NCBI GenBank assembly: GCA_006384855.1 | Contig: VCJN01003579.1 | Span: 1-64,000, forward strand | From: Tetraselmis striata | Lineage: Eukaryota > Chlorophyta > Chlorodendrophyceae > Chlorodendrales > Chlorodendraceae | Direction: 5' to 3' | Length of the DNA stretch: 64,000 bases | In this document: positions 35,526 to 45,999 of the stretch, piece after piece | How positions within the stretch are numbered: the first letter of the stretch is position 1 | Layout of the letters: every line of letters starts with the position of its first letter | Notes under the pieces: model-generated | What the model was told of the DNA's origin: nothing | Database searches by the model: none | The model's input: only the letters and a program-made list of their open reading frames with translations | Made by a program: the position numbers and the translations under genes

Positions 35526-36052
35526 AAACTAAATGAGTGCACAAGTGTAAATGGGGGGGGGGGGGGGGGGGATGTGCCGGCGGGGCATACTCTCACACAT
35601 ACCCCGGCGATGCATGACATATATTATAAGCCGTGGCGGGTCGGAAGGCCGACCCGGCGGGGGGGCTGGGGGGGGGGGGGGGGGGGGGAGGGGTGGTCTA
35701 TTCAACTACACGTGCGACAATGTCGTTTCATGGAGCAGTATATGTGCCCGTCCTCATTTATACCGCCCCGTACTTGTGCTGCATGGTCCACCCCTACGAA
35801 TTACTTTGCACAAACCGCCATTACTTAATAGGAACCTAGCACAGCCAGGCTTATATGCCGGCTTTGGCGATCAACTTCTACGCACTTTCCGTCCCTCAGC
35901 CGCCGGACATGGGGGTTAAGCCGCCAGCCTCGGCAGTTGATTAGCTTGACTTGGCATCCCGTACCGTGTCCATGGCTTTGCAACTCTACCGCCGGCACAC
36001 GCCGAGTCCGGCACCTGCTGCCGCCGGGTTGCGCATGCATGCACGGACGGCC
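35520..36052. repeat. Outer segment of the inverted repeat, right copy
   Basis: Reverse complement of 13900-14410. It contains poly-G runs at 35552 and about 35670-35690. No gene is recognised. Confidence 0.85.
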
Positions 36053-36134
36053 CGGGAATAGATGATGGAGAGCGAGACATGCCGTCAGTGAGGTCGGGCG
36101 CAATGTCATTGGGTGGGGCACACGGACGTGTAAC

Positions 36135-36710
36135 ACTTGCACTTTGCGCATACTGCTGGGTTACATCTAGGCGGCGTCACACTATGCAACCGGAAAGGTT
36201 GCGTTGCTACTTCAAACAATGCTACGCCTCACTCGGTAGCAACCGCGGCCCCGCCTATCCCACAGCCGCTGCCCCCCCCCCCCCCCCCCCCCGCGCACCG
36301 TCCTGCGACCTCGCGTGGATCCCCGCCACCAGCAGCTTGCACTTGCACTTTGCGCGTACTGCTGGGTTACATCCAGGTGGCGTCACACTATGCAACCGGA
36401 AAGGCTGCGTTGCTACTGCAAACGATGCTACGCCTCACTCGGTAGCAACCGCTGCTCCGCCTATCCCACAGTCGCTGCCCCCCCCCCCCCCCCCCCTCTC
36501 GCTCACCGTCCTGCGACCTCGCGTGGATTCCCGCCACCAGCAGCTTGCACTTGCACTTTGCGCGTACTGCTGGGTTACATCCAGGCGGCGTCACACTATG
36601 CAACCGGAAAGGCTGCGTTGCTACTGCAAACGATGCTACGCCTCACTCGGTAGCAACCGCGGCCCCGCCTATCCCACAGCCGCTGCCCCCCCCCGCGGCG
36701 GTCTATGGGT
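36135..36710. repeat. 206/208-bp tandem repeat, 2.8 copies
   Basis: Units start at 36135, 36341 and 36549 with acttgcactttgcgc. Each unit ends in a poly-C run and, in copies 1 and 2, is followed by a block (gtcctgcgacctcgcgtgga) that is the reverse complement of the gene block at about 13455-13510. On the minus strand that block reads LLVAGIHARSQDG, compared with LLVAGIYTRSKDG on the left. Confidence 0.85.
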
Positions 36711-36815
36711 TTGAGACGGCCTGACACTCCGAGGAGGCGCAGATGGGATAGTTGTTGGGAGTGGGCCATTCGGGTCTCGGAGGAGAGGGGTGTTGGCATG
36801 CTGACTCCATAGGGC

Positions 36816-37918
36816 TCATGTGGCCTTGCATTTGGAGGCTTCCGCCGACATATGTGTGTATTTGCTGAATTCAGGGAGTTTCGTTAGATGGAGTTTAATG
36901 TCCGCTATTGTGAATGTGGTTATGCATTTTTCCGCAAAGCCGTGGCCAACGTAAGTTCGTCGATTGAGGTGGGTAGTGTCTTCTCGCACGCAGTGGAAAG
37001 AACAGCCACGCCTAAGGTCTGGAGCCACTGCGTGAGGGGTTTCAAGAAGAGGGTGAACATTAAAGGGGATAGCGAGTTTCCTTGTAGAGCACCTTTATTC
37101 ACTTGGACCTTCGTTGTTGCCCCCATGGGGTGTGATATGAGGTTGTCGTTATGGAGTATATGTCTTTGCACATGGCGATGCATTCCGTGGGCATGCCCAT
37201 GTTCGTCATGGTTTTGAAAAGCATCTCGTGGTCGGTGGAGTTTAAAAGGCGCCTTTGAAGCCAACATATACCGTGTATATGTCCTTGTGGTGTTCCTTTG
37301 CGTCATCGTAAGCGGTCATGATTGTAGTGAGACCGTAATGTATTTGCATACCCATGACGAAGCCGTCATTTGTGCCGCACCGAACGCCGTGCTCCCCGGC
37401 GTACGCAGCCCCAATTTGTGTAGGCATGTTGTCCACATCTTCAGCACGCAGTTCATGAGAGCGATGGGTCGGTAGTTGCCGCATTCGGATGGGGAGCCCC
37501 GTTTCTATAGCAGACATGTGACGCTTTTGCACCAGATTGAGGGGATGTACAAGTGGTTAGCCATATGCTGGAAGAAGACATGGAGGGGTGAGGTAGTGCT
37601 CCCCGGTCGCCATTTCATTACCCCATTCGGGATTGAGTCCGGGCCTGGGGATTTTCCCGTAGTAGTGAGGAAGCGCGGTTTGGTCTCGTGCAATAGCAGG
37701 GTGCGGGAGTATTGAGAGGAGAGACGGACTTTGGGGTCGCCCTTCGGTTCGATCTTGAATGGGTCGGGGTTGGTCGTAATGTCGGAAGTTCCCAAGGGGG
37801 TGCCCTCATGATGCGTTCGATGGTGGCTTTGGTGAGTTGTGCGGCGTAGTGGCTTCCTATGGCAGCCCACACCGGATCGGCTTTGAGCTTTTGGCTGTGG
37901 TGGTGTCAACATTTTTAG
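36816..37918 (-). mobile_element. LINE-type reverse transcriptase fragment
   Basis: Minus-strand pieces in several frames: GKSPGPDSIPNGVMKW (the G-P-D-x-I-P-N block of non-LTR RTs), DIYTVYVGFKGAF (compare D-x-x-K-A-F) and KVQVNKGALQGNSLSPLMFTLFL (the Q-G-x-x-L-S-P block). The catalytic YADD position is degenerate (SIDE). Both ends are missing; the right end is cut exactly at the LTR of element C. No endonuclease domain or poly-A tail is seen. Confidence 0.75.
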
Positions 37919-38436
37919 TGCGGCAGTCTCGCCCCTCACACACGCAAAAGGCAAGACTGTCGTGAAAACACAGAGGCAATAGAGAAGAAAGAAACAATGG
38001 TTACAACCTTGTCACCACCCGCCGCTATTTATGCGTCTGGCTAGCTCGCAGCTAGCCACCACCAAGCGGCACACGCACTGTTAAGCGCGTCACCGTGGAG
38101 AGTCGTGCCTTGAAGTGTCGAACATGAGGTCGTCGCTTAGAGACCTCCGCACAAGTAGTTGACACATCAGTCTATACACAAGATTACAACCGATGTTACA
38201 GAGGCAGGTGCATTATACATGTATGCCCGCTACGGGTACGCACATGCGTATTATCCCATAACTACTACTGAACGGTGTACCGGTACCAGTAGGACTCATC
38301 TCATGATTCATCATCCACCAGTTCTCGTATTGTGGCGCGTGACACACGCGCGCACACATACGATACAGCAGGTACTCGTACATGAAAGATGCTACGATCA
38401 TACAGTACCCGTACAGAGTATGCCATTATTGTCACA
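37919..38436 (-). repeat. Element C 3' LTR (left copy)
   Basis: 518 bp from tgcggcagtctcg to attgtcaca, so TGTGAC...CCGCA on the minus strand. It is nearly identical to 44920-45437. Confidence 0.9.
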
Positions 38437-38455
38437 CTACATCTCTCCCCCCTTG
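38437..38455 (-). other. Element C polypurine tract
   Basis: The minus strand reads AAGGGGGGAGAGATGTAG directly before the LTR start TGTGACAATA; it is purine-rich with two T residues near the LTR. Confidence 0.7.
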
Positions 38456-38487
38456 ACAATAGTGTGAAATAGCATTCCACATGCAGT

Positions 38488-38925
38488 TTAATTTGCAGTC
38501 GGCACACGTGCCGTGTATTTATGCATATGCTCCACAAATTCAGGTGACTTTACAAATTCCAACCATTTGGGAGTTGCCATAAAATCCTGCAAAGCTATTG
38601 TCCTTTTAACATCAAACAAACGATGCCAAACAGGAGCAATAGACTCATCCGCAAAGTGAACAAGAAATCGCAGCTGAGTACTGCGTAAACCGGGCATGGA
38701 ACCGATCTTACCGTTGGTTATCTTGTCAATCTCATACGCATCATCAGAGTCGTCACCGGTACCAACAACAAGAGGTACATGCGGGCGCAACGGCGCAGTG
38801 GGACATGGTCTCAAGTTATTAACATGGAATACTGGGTGCAACTTAACACCAGCAGGTAATTTCAGTCGATAACTATGACCGCCAATTTTCTCTACAATAG
38901 AAAATGGGCCAAGCTGCTTGTCCAT
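38488..38925 (-). pseudogene. Element C integrase C-terminus with GPY/F and chromodomain-like end
   Basis: It opens DKQLGPFSIVEKIGGHSYRLKLP (GPF variant of the GPY/F motif) and FHVNNLRP. It ends in a segment (RFLVHFADESIAPVWHRLFDV) in the place of the chromodomain, but a poor match to one. A frameshift near 38925 separates it from the integrase core. Confidence 0.72.
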
Positions 38926-39940
38926 CAGCCTTTTGCAAGGCTGGCCTTTGACCTTAAGCAGCCGGTATCCACAGATACTCTATCTCCAACATTGAAGATA
39001 GGAGGATTGCGCTGGTGCCTAACACTAGGACGAACAATCAATTCATCTTTATGGACAGCCAACACTGACCGAACCAACTCATGAATCTCCTTCATATCTT
39101 GGATATGTTGCTGAGCATCACGGGAGAATGCTATTATTGGTCTCATACCAAACAATACATCCGGAGGAGTTTCACGATTGAAACCATACATAACCTCAAA
39201 TGGTGCATGCTCAATGCCAAGTGCTTTGTTGGAATTATACGCAAATTCCATCAATGGTAACTGGTCTACCCATTTTCAACCATTGAAACAACAAAACGCA
39301 CGAGCCAACTCAGTGACTATGGCATTAATGCGTTCAGTCAAACCATCTGTTTCAGGATGTTGGCCACTAGACATGTTCAATTTAGTGTTAAGTCTCCGCC
39401 ACAGAGTTTGCCAGAATGCAAACAGGAACCGTGGATCTCTATCAGAGACGATCACACGAGGTAATCCATGCAGCCTGAATACTTCCTTCAGAAATAATTC
39501 AGTTGCCTGCCCACCAGTCACTTTGACTGTGGTTGGAATAAAATGTGCTTGCCGGGACAGATGGCAACACACAACCAACGTAGTATTATAACCATTACTC
39601 TCAGGTAGCTCGGTTATTAAATCCAAACCAACCGTATGCCATGGACGTGGCAGTACTGGTAAGGGCTGTGTTGGTGCAAGTGGTTGCGGACGTGCACGAA
39701 CACGCCGGCACACCGAACATTGTTCACAATAGGTTTTCACGTCATGTCGTATCGTGTCCACCAAAAACGGTCCAAGGCACGTGCCAAGGGGCTTGCATAA
39801 GCACGGTGACCAACAGAATCATGTAGCTCATACAATATCTTATTGATGATGTCACGATTGGTTGGCATGCAAAGACTTCCATGTCTCCAAAAATAAGCAT
39901 CGTGCTCTACCACATGACCGGACTGCTTCCACCCCCCCAT
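38925..39940 (-). pseudogene. Element C integrase
   Basis: The zinc finger has its histidine half at about 39830 (ELHDSVGHRAY) in one frame and its cysteine half (YCEQCSVCRRV) after a frameshift near 39764. The core has D48, D108 and E144 in numbering from the Met at 39764, with 35 residues between the last two; the E-side motif reads GQHPETDGLTER. A stop at 39276 is followed by a reopened frame (MEFAYNSNKALGIEHAPFEVMYG). Three breaks make it non-functional. Confidence 0.87.
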
Positions 39941-40591
39941 AAGGAGTAGAACGCATCCTCTGCATATCCAGCCATAATAAGGCGGAGAATATTGTCATCA
40001 AGGCTAAGGGACGACGCACTTACAGCCGACAATACCGCAGTACATGGGCGATGTTCACTCACGAGTGATTCAACTGCGTCCGGCACATCCCCGGTCCAAT
40101 ATAAGCCACCAAAACCAATCGGCTTAAAATCCGGTCTACGCGACAACGGATCGGCTTCATTCCACTTGCCCTTTCGGTACGCAAGAGATATGGACCCAAC
40201 AAACGCACGGCTGCAAGTCGCGTACATAGCGCACTTGTCGCCGGTTCAACCTTTCTGCCGGTTGCCTGAGCAGATGACGCAGGGTGTCATGATCTGAGAC
40301 AACAAGGAATCGACAGCACCCTTCAAGGTAACAACGCCAGTGCTTAATTGATTCTCAGACAGACAAAGCTTCCAAATCATAAACGCCTTAGGTATTACCA
40401 CGCTCAGCTGCATTCAGCTTTCGCGCCCAATAACTCGCTAGTTGAGGACTTCCTCCTTGGTCATGCAGTAGCACTGCAGCAAGCCCTACGTTGGACGCAT
40501 CTGTCGCTATGGTGAACGTCGCATCCGCCCCCACGGAAGGAATGGAAAGACACGGAGCGGGAATCAATCGCAGACGAAGGGTCTCAAAGGC
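39907..40591 (-). pseudogene. Element C RNase H (broken)
   Basis: Minus-strand blocks FTIATDASNVGLAAVLLHDQGG, ASYWARKLNAAERG, a stop, LEALSV, HWRCYLEGCCRFLVVSDHDTLRHLL, then YRKGKWNEADPLSRRPD. The catalytic acidic residues are recognisable. At least two stops and one frame change interrupt it. Confidence 0.8.
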
Positions 40592-41578
40592 TTACTTACT
40601 AGCCGGTGACCAGTCAACATGAACTGGCTTATACTTACGCAAAAGGTCAGTCAATGGTGCAGTTAAATCACTGAAATGATGAATAAACTTAGAGTAGAAA
40701 TTGCAGAATTGTACAAAACTTCTGACTTCACTCTGAGTTTTAGGGACATGCCAATCCCTAACTGCAGCCACTTTGGCCTCAGAAACGGACAACTTACCAT
40801 CAGCGACGGTATACCCCAAATATTCCATAGATTGCATGCCACAGAAACATTTCTTTAATTGCAACCTCAGATTATATTCATTCTGACTTCACTCTGAGTT
40901 TTAGGGACAGGCCAATCCCGAACTTCAGCCACTTTGGCCTCAGAAACGGACAACTTACCATCAGCGACGGTATACCCCAAATAATCCATAGATTGCATGC
41001 CACAGAAACATTTCTTTAATTGCAACCTCAGATTATATTCATTTAGTTTCTCAACAAATAAACGAAGGTGCTTTATGTAGTCATCATAATTATCTGAATA
41101 TATACATATATCATCCAGATACACCACGACAAAGTCACGCAAAAAGGGCCTCAAGATGTCATTCATCATGCGCTGGAAAGTGGCTAAGGGAATTGCACAA
41201 ACCAAATGGCATTGCAGTCCACTCCCATAGACCATCAGGTGTCCGAAACGCTGTCTTGTGGATGTCCTCTTATGCAATGGCAAACTGCCAATAACCTGAT
41301 GCTAAATCCAGATGGGTGTAGCAACGGGCATTGCGGAGAGAATCCAACGTTTCATCAATTCGCGGCAAATGATACATATCCTTTCGAGTGACCTCGTTCA
41401 GCCCACGAAAATCGACACACAACCGAAGGGATCCATCTGCCTTCTTAACAAAAAGAATAGGCGAACCAAACTCAGATTGACTAGGACGAAAAAGTCCAGC
41501 GGCAATCGCATCTTTGAGTTGGCGATCCAATTCAGCACGTTTAGCGGGAGACAAACGATTAAGTCTTTGGCGTTTCAT
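40592..41578 (-). pseudogene. Element C reverse transcriptase with an internal duplication
   Basis: Blocks in order: [59 protein letters not shown], a frameshifted stretch, then VVVYLDDICIYS with the catalytic YLDD at about 41110-41121, and LGYTVADGKLSVSEAK. A 161-bp duplication then repeats the last block and breaks the frame. After it the thumb and connection (SFVQFCNFYSKFIHHFSDL) follow. Confidence 0.87.
40721..41042 (-). repeat. 161-bp tandem duplication in element C RT
   Basis: Copies begin tctgacttcactctg at 40721 and 40882 and differ at a handful of positions. The period is not a multiple of three. Confidence 0.88.
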
Positions 41579-41605
41579 CCTGCCAGTTAACTCAATTTCG
41601 TGATC

Positions 41606-42415
41606 CTATGGCCGATGAATAGGCGGCCTGTTGACTGGACGCAAAATTTCAGGAAAATCGTCATACAACAAATGACGAATAGCATCCTTATGCTCTGGTG
41701 TCATAGCATTGTCTAAATGCAGGTCAGGATCATCCTTTATCACCGACATTTCAACGACATGGAATTCAGCCAAAGAATTCTGCTGAGACGCACTAGCAGT
41801 TTTGCGCATCAACTTTTCTACCCTACTGGAAGTAGTCATGCTACATGCGGGAGTACGACCCACTAATACAACAGGTACATGGGTTCCGTCCATTAGAGTC
41901 ATGATACGTTCAGTACCATACTTAATGGTAACTTGCGCTTCATCAAGCCAAGTAAGACCCAACACAATGTCAGAGACTTTGAGCTCACGCAATATATGAA
42001 ATACTCGATTCTCAAATACATGTCCTCCAGCATCAGACAGAGACACAACAGTTGTATGGCAACATGAGACACGTTGACCATTAGCCAAACGGACAGGTGT
42101 TCTGGCTTTCAACTTTTGTATCTGCAAGTTGTTTCTGCGCACAAAGTCCTCAGATATAAAATCTAAAGATGCCGCATTATCAACTAGTGCATCCACAATG
42201 GCATCACCGTTAATAGTCACATTAACTTTTAACAATGGCATGGGGTCATCCCAACGAGTCAAAGAAGCAATCTGAGACAAACTTTGCCTTTGCTTACTCC
42301 AAAATGATGCACCAGTCACATTGACAGCATCACATTCATTTATAGACTCAGATGCACGTTCACCAGTATCAACGCTAGAATATGCACTTTTTGCGGAGAC
42401 CGCGCTAAAACTCAC
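41606..42415 (-). CDS. Element C aspartic protease region
   Basis: 269 codons. The retropepsin-like core has VDALVDNAASLDFIS, in which DNAA stands where DSGA/DTGA is usual, then PVRLANGQRV and SDIVLGLTWLDEAQVTI. The flap and C-terminal ILG-type motif are recognisable. Loss of the Ser/Thr-Gly after the Asp suggests an inactive enzyme. A stop separates it from RT. Confidence 0.75.
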   Translation of the reverse strand: MSFSAVSAKSAYSSVDTGERASESINECDAVNVTGASFWSKQRQSLSQIASLTRWDDPMPLLKVNVTINGDAIVDALVDNAASLDFISEDFVRRNNLQIQKLKARTPVRLANGQRVSCCHTTVVSLSDAGGHVFENRVFHILRELKVSDIVLGLTWLDEAQVTIKYGTERIMTLMDGTHVPVVLVGRTPACSMTTSSRVEKLMRKTASASQQNSLAEFHVVEMSVIKDDPDLHLDNAMTPEHKDAIRHLLYDDFPEILRPVNRPPIHRP

Positions 42416-42514
42416 ATTTGGACTTGTGACAGTTTTAGGTACAAAATCATCAGGAAAAGCACAGTTAGCATCAACTAACCAAATGTTAACCCCATACTTT
42501 GGTGGTCTAACATC

Positions 42515-43127
42515 TTACTGGACTGTGATGGCATTTTTATCAGACCACCTGATGAACAAAGGTGTCTTTGCCGGGTACTGCTGCAATATTTTCCAATGCT
42601 TTGTCAAAGCACTGAATCTATCAAATGCAGGCAATACAAACACTCCTACAGTATGTTCTTTAGCTCTATTACGGCATTGCTCAAAATGCCTCGCAATAGA
42701 CTCAGTCATATGCCATGGAGGGTGAATGAACACACGTTCATTTGACAAGCCGCGCGATAATATAGAATCTTGTTCTGAACAGAACGGCAAGTTTCCATGG
42801 GTATTCATACCCTCATTATCCGCACACCCCTCCAGCGTAAACTGGAACATCATGTAAGGGATCGAAGACTCTATCGACCAGTCGTCACTCGGCACTGACT
42901 GATCTAGGCGTACGGCGTCTGAGAGCCTTTACGCGACGATGAGTTGAAACTTTCCGAGCACCTGTTACATGGGCTACTGGCAAAGTCGTACAGGACTCGT
43001 GTACACTATTCGAGTTCTCATCAGTAGGCGAATTAACATACTCGTTACTACAGTCAGAGATTACGATATCGTCACTCAAATATGTACTCGTCACAGGTAT
43101 ATCGTCATTCAGACGTGCATTAGACAA
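42515..43127 (-). pseudogene. Element C methyltransferase-like domain
   Basis: The core frame 42895-42515 has FTLEGCADNEGMN, then NLPFCSEQDSIL, VFIHPPWHMTESIARHF and VGVFVLPAFDRF. The order and spacing match the domain in element B and in the PAT-like element; HPPW occupies the place of NPPW. A Ser/Thr-rich linker precedes it (43127-42885, other frame). It ends in a stop about 100 bp before the protease frame. The four-residue motif resembles motif IV of N6-adenine methyltransferases, but activity cannot be inferred. Confidence 0.65.
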
Positions 43128-43274
43128 TAATCCAGATACCTCAGGTGCCTATGACATATCGGCAGCAGCAACTTCGCAATCCTGCGACTCGACAGTTACT
43201 GGACAACATGATGCAACACAAACATCATTTACATCCCTATCCACTAAGCTGTCATCAGTAGAATACGGGCAGCC

Positions 43275-44840
43275 CTATTTCATCTTAGGGCAGTCTTTCA
43301 TAAGGTGAGCCTCACCACATTTAAAGCATGTTTTGGCAGCCATGTGCTCAGCATACTTCTCTGGCTCATGCAGTTTGTGCCGAGGCGACTTACCGAGAGA
43401 ACGGGCGCCACTAAAAGACCATAACAAAGGTCGTCGAACAGCGTGTCGACTCGTCGACTCCGTCGTACTTCTCCTCAGATAGCAAGCGAATGATACGCCG
43501 AGGTTCGCCGCACACTCGACGGTAGTCGGCTTGTTGCTCATCTCTTGTCGAGATATCGCCAGTATGTCGACATATTATTGGCGCGTACTCAGCGTCGGAA
43601 GTTGCCGGCGCTCCATCAGCACGTCCTGCTGTCATCTGTAGTAACAAACCGATCTGCATGCACGCTATAGATGCAGGTGCAGGTGCATATGTGATACTAT
43701 AGATGCAGATGCAGGTGCAGATGATATTATAGATGCAGATGCAGATGCAAATGCGGCTATAGATGCAAGCTTCTCGTTGAAGATCTTGTACTTGAGCCGA
43801 TATCCAAACGGCTATGAGGAACTCGGTCGCAGTATAGCAAATCGTTGATCAGCATATGCAAGTCCGGCAGTAGTCGTCGACTTCAGTCCCACAGTACCGA
43901 GCTGCTCCGGTAGTCTAGTAAGCCATACATGCGTCCATCTTAAGAACATCTTCACCATTCACCATACAGACTGAGCTTGAGCTGATTTTCGCTGAGACTC
44001 GGTCAGTTGAGCATCACGAGTCTCGTACCTTGGTACATCAGTAATTATTATCTTGCTCATGTCAGTCGCCATTGGATCTACGACTAGATAACGATTCACG
44101 GCATCCCAGATAGGTGAATCACCAGTATCATACCTAAATGCAAACTGTTGAGGGAGCTTTGGGTACGAACGATTCATCCAGAAGCCATTTACTACATACT
44201 TATAAATGGTCGCCCAAGAATCACTCACAACAATATGAATCATGAATGGAGGGTGCCACACAGTAGTCGGAACAGGCTTGCCAAGACTGTTCACGGCGAT
44301 GCTGACCGAGTACGAATCATCATACTCTGGGTCCAGGGTGATACTCTCATGAAAGGTACGCTCGGCGCTAATTAGAGCATTATCGTCATCATCATCTAAT
44401 TCCTCACCAGCAACAGCTACTGGTGCAACTAAATGCGACGTGACTAGAGCGTGTGACCTTTCTGGCGTGCGCATTTCACTGGCTATCTGCTTGGATGATA
44501 GCTTAGATGCATATAAGAAACATTTCATGCCATCTATGATGAGAACGTCGAACAGTTATAAGTCGTCCTCAAAGACAAGCAGACCAGTTTCTTCGCGGAG
44601 TTTCCGCACAGCCGTGCCGCGCACAGTAATGTTAGATGATGTCGACTTTTCGACTGGTATGAAAAGAGTCGATCTAGCATTTGGCTCAGTCGTTAAGATC
44701 ACTTGACGTTCGACAGAGTAACCTTTGCCATAAGTGACCACTACGGCAGCACAAACCTTAGTAGTCGACATGTCGACTGAACTTTCCTCGTTGAACACTC
44801 GCTCTCGGCTTTTGCCAGCAGAATTCATCGATTCAGACAT
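43275..44840 (-). pseudogene. Element C gag with zinc knuckle
   Basis: It begins with the Met at 44840 (MSESMNSAGKSRERVF). An in-frame TAA at about 44556 follows FEDDL, and the same frame then continues (LFDVLIIDGMKCFLYASKL) to 43959. Later frames reach a zinc knuckle, CFKCGEAHLMKDC, at about 43300. Its spacing is CX2CX3HX4C, one residue short of the usual CX2CX4HX4C. Short A/T/G-rich trinucleotide-like repeats (gatgcagatgcag) lie at 43660-43770. Confidence 0.68.
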
Positions 44841-44906
44841 GTCGAACTATTCAGTCGAGGTATCGCAGGTTGAGCAGTGGAAGCTAAAATAAGGAGAGCA
44901 ATATCA

Positions 44907-44918
44907 GCTCCGAAACCA
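44907..44918 (-). other. Element C primer binding site candidate
   Basis: The minus strand reads TGGTTTCGGAGC one base after the CA end of the 5' LTR. The spacing is the same as in element B. The tRNA was not identified. Confidence 0.55.
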
Positions 44919-44919
44919 G

Positions 44920-45437
44920 TGCGGCAGTCTCGCCCCTCACACACGCAAAAGGCAAGACTGTCGTGAAAACACAGAGGCAATAGAGAAGAAAGAAACAATG
45001 GTTACAACCTTGTCACCACCCGCCGCTATTTATGCGTCTGGCTAGCTCGCAGCTAGCCACCACCAAGCGGCACACGCACTGTTAAGCGCGTCACCGTGGA
45101 GAGTCGTGCCTTGAAGTGCCGAACATGAGGTCGTCGCTTAGAGACCTCCACACAAATAGTTGACACATCAGTTTATACACAAGTATACAACCGATGTTAC
45201 AGAGGCAGGTGCATTATACATGTATGCCCGCTACGGGTACGCACATGCGTATTATCCCATAACTACTACTGAACAATGTACCGGTACCAGTAGGACTCAT
45301 CTCATGATTCATCATCCATCAGTACTCGTATTGTGGCGCGTGACACACGCACGCACACATACGATACAACAGGTACTCGTACATGAAAGATGCTACGATC
45401 ATACAGTACCCGTACAGAGTATGCCATTATTGTCACA
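44920..45437 (-). repeat. Element C 5' LTR (right copy)
   Basis: 518-bp direct copy of 37919-38436. Confidence 0.9.
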
Positions 45438-45639
45438 CGTCCACCTCACCTAAACCTCAAGAGTTTACTACTGCGAGAGGGCGCTCCACTGCGGGAGCAC
45501 CGAAGGCATGTATTGCGACTCGACTTCCGGTGTTGAGGTTTAAACCCCCCAACGGGGATCCCCAGCTCCAATTCCTTGCCGTGCGCATCGCTACCCGAAA
45601 TCGTCCCAGCTGCAAAGCCATGGCAAAAAGTAACGTTTA

Positions 45640-45753
45640 ACCATTGTGGGGCCGCGTTTGCCAAAGATGTGAATCTCTTACATTTTTGGGTGTGAGTAGT
45701 CCCACGGGTCGTAGTGTCCGCAATGAAAAGGGTAGCATAGCGGGGTGGGTGGG
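45640..45753. repeat. PAT-like element B2 repeat
   Basis: It starts taaccattgtggggccgcg, which repeats the end of the recombinase gene (46004-46029), and continues with gatgtgaatctcttac. The whole block recurs at about 10850-10951. Confidence 0.75.
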
Positions 45754-45999
45754 TTGCGCTAGCTGGTCAGCTGGCGCAAAGACAGAAGGTGGACTCCCCT
45801 CGTGGTGCGGGTGCGTCATGTAGCAGGGCTGTCGCATGCTGTCGCTAGCGCCGCTGGACATCGGGAAGTCCAAGCGGTACGCGTACTGCGAGCACATGTA
45901 CTGGTCGCTGGCATTCAAACTACTGTAGAATCTTAACCTTACCAGTACCGGCAACAGAATAGCCCGGTGTAATCAAACCTCTATACTACCAATATGACC
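45754..45999. repeat. PAT-like element A2 repeat
   Basis: 246 bp, a direct copy of A1 at 50374-50619 with few differences. It starts ttgcgctagctggtcagc. Confidence 0.88.

Larger units (their letters stand above)
13900..36052. other. Giant inverted-repeat element with one expanded arm
   Basis: The left arm 13900-16844 is matched in reverse complement by 19028-36052. Three blocks match in order: an outer segment (13900-14410 with 35520-36052), a satellite segment (one unit at 14410-14800; about 30 units at 21090-35525), and a gene segment (14850-16844 with 19028-20990). The ends are marked by gtgcatgcatgc at 13907 and gcatgcatgcac near 36040. The inner ends are marked by cattcgtcgcg at 16834-16844 and its complement at 19028-19038. 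The arms differ by many substitutions and indels, so this is an old duplication and not a fold-back sequencing artefact. I do not recognise a known transposon superfamily; no target duplication was found. Confidence 0.8.
37919..45437 (-). mobile_element. Ty3/gypsy element C (chromovirus type), complete in outline but defective
   Basis: A 7.5-kb minus-strand element with two 518-bp LTRs. In transcription order it holds gag with a zinc knuckle (44840-43275), a methyltransferase-like domain (about 43127-42515), protease (42415-41606), RT (41578-40592), RNase H (about 40590-39907), integrase (39940-38925), a chromodomain region (38925-38488) and a polypurine tract. Each gene carries stops or frameshifts. 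The LTRs differ at about a dozen positions. The flanks (tttag on the left, cgtcc on the right) show no target duplication. Confidence 0.92.

Noticed and set aside
13900..36052. Inverted repeat as a fold-back sequencing or assembly artefact
   Set aside because: The arms differ by many substitutions, indels, different stop codons and a 14-kb expansion. An artefact would give near-identical arms.
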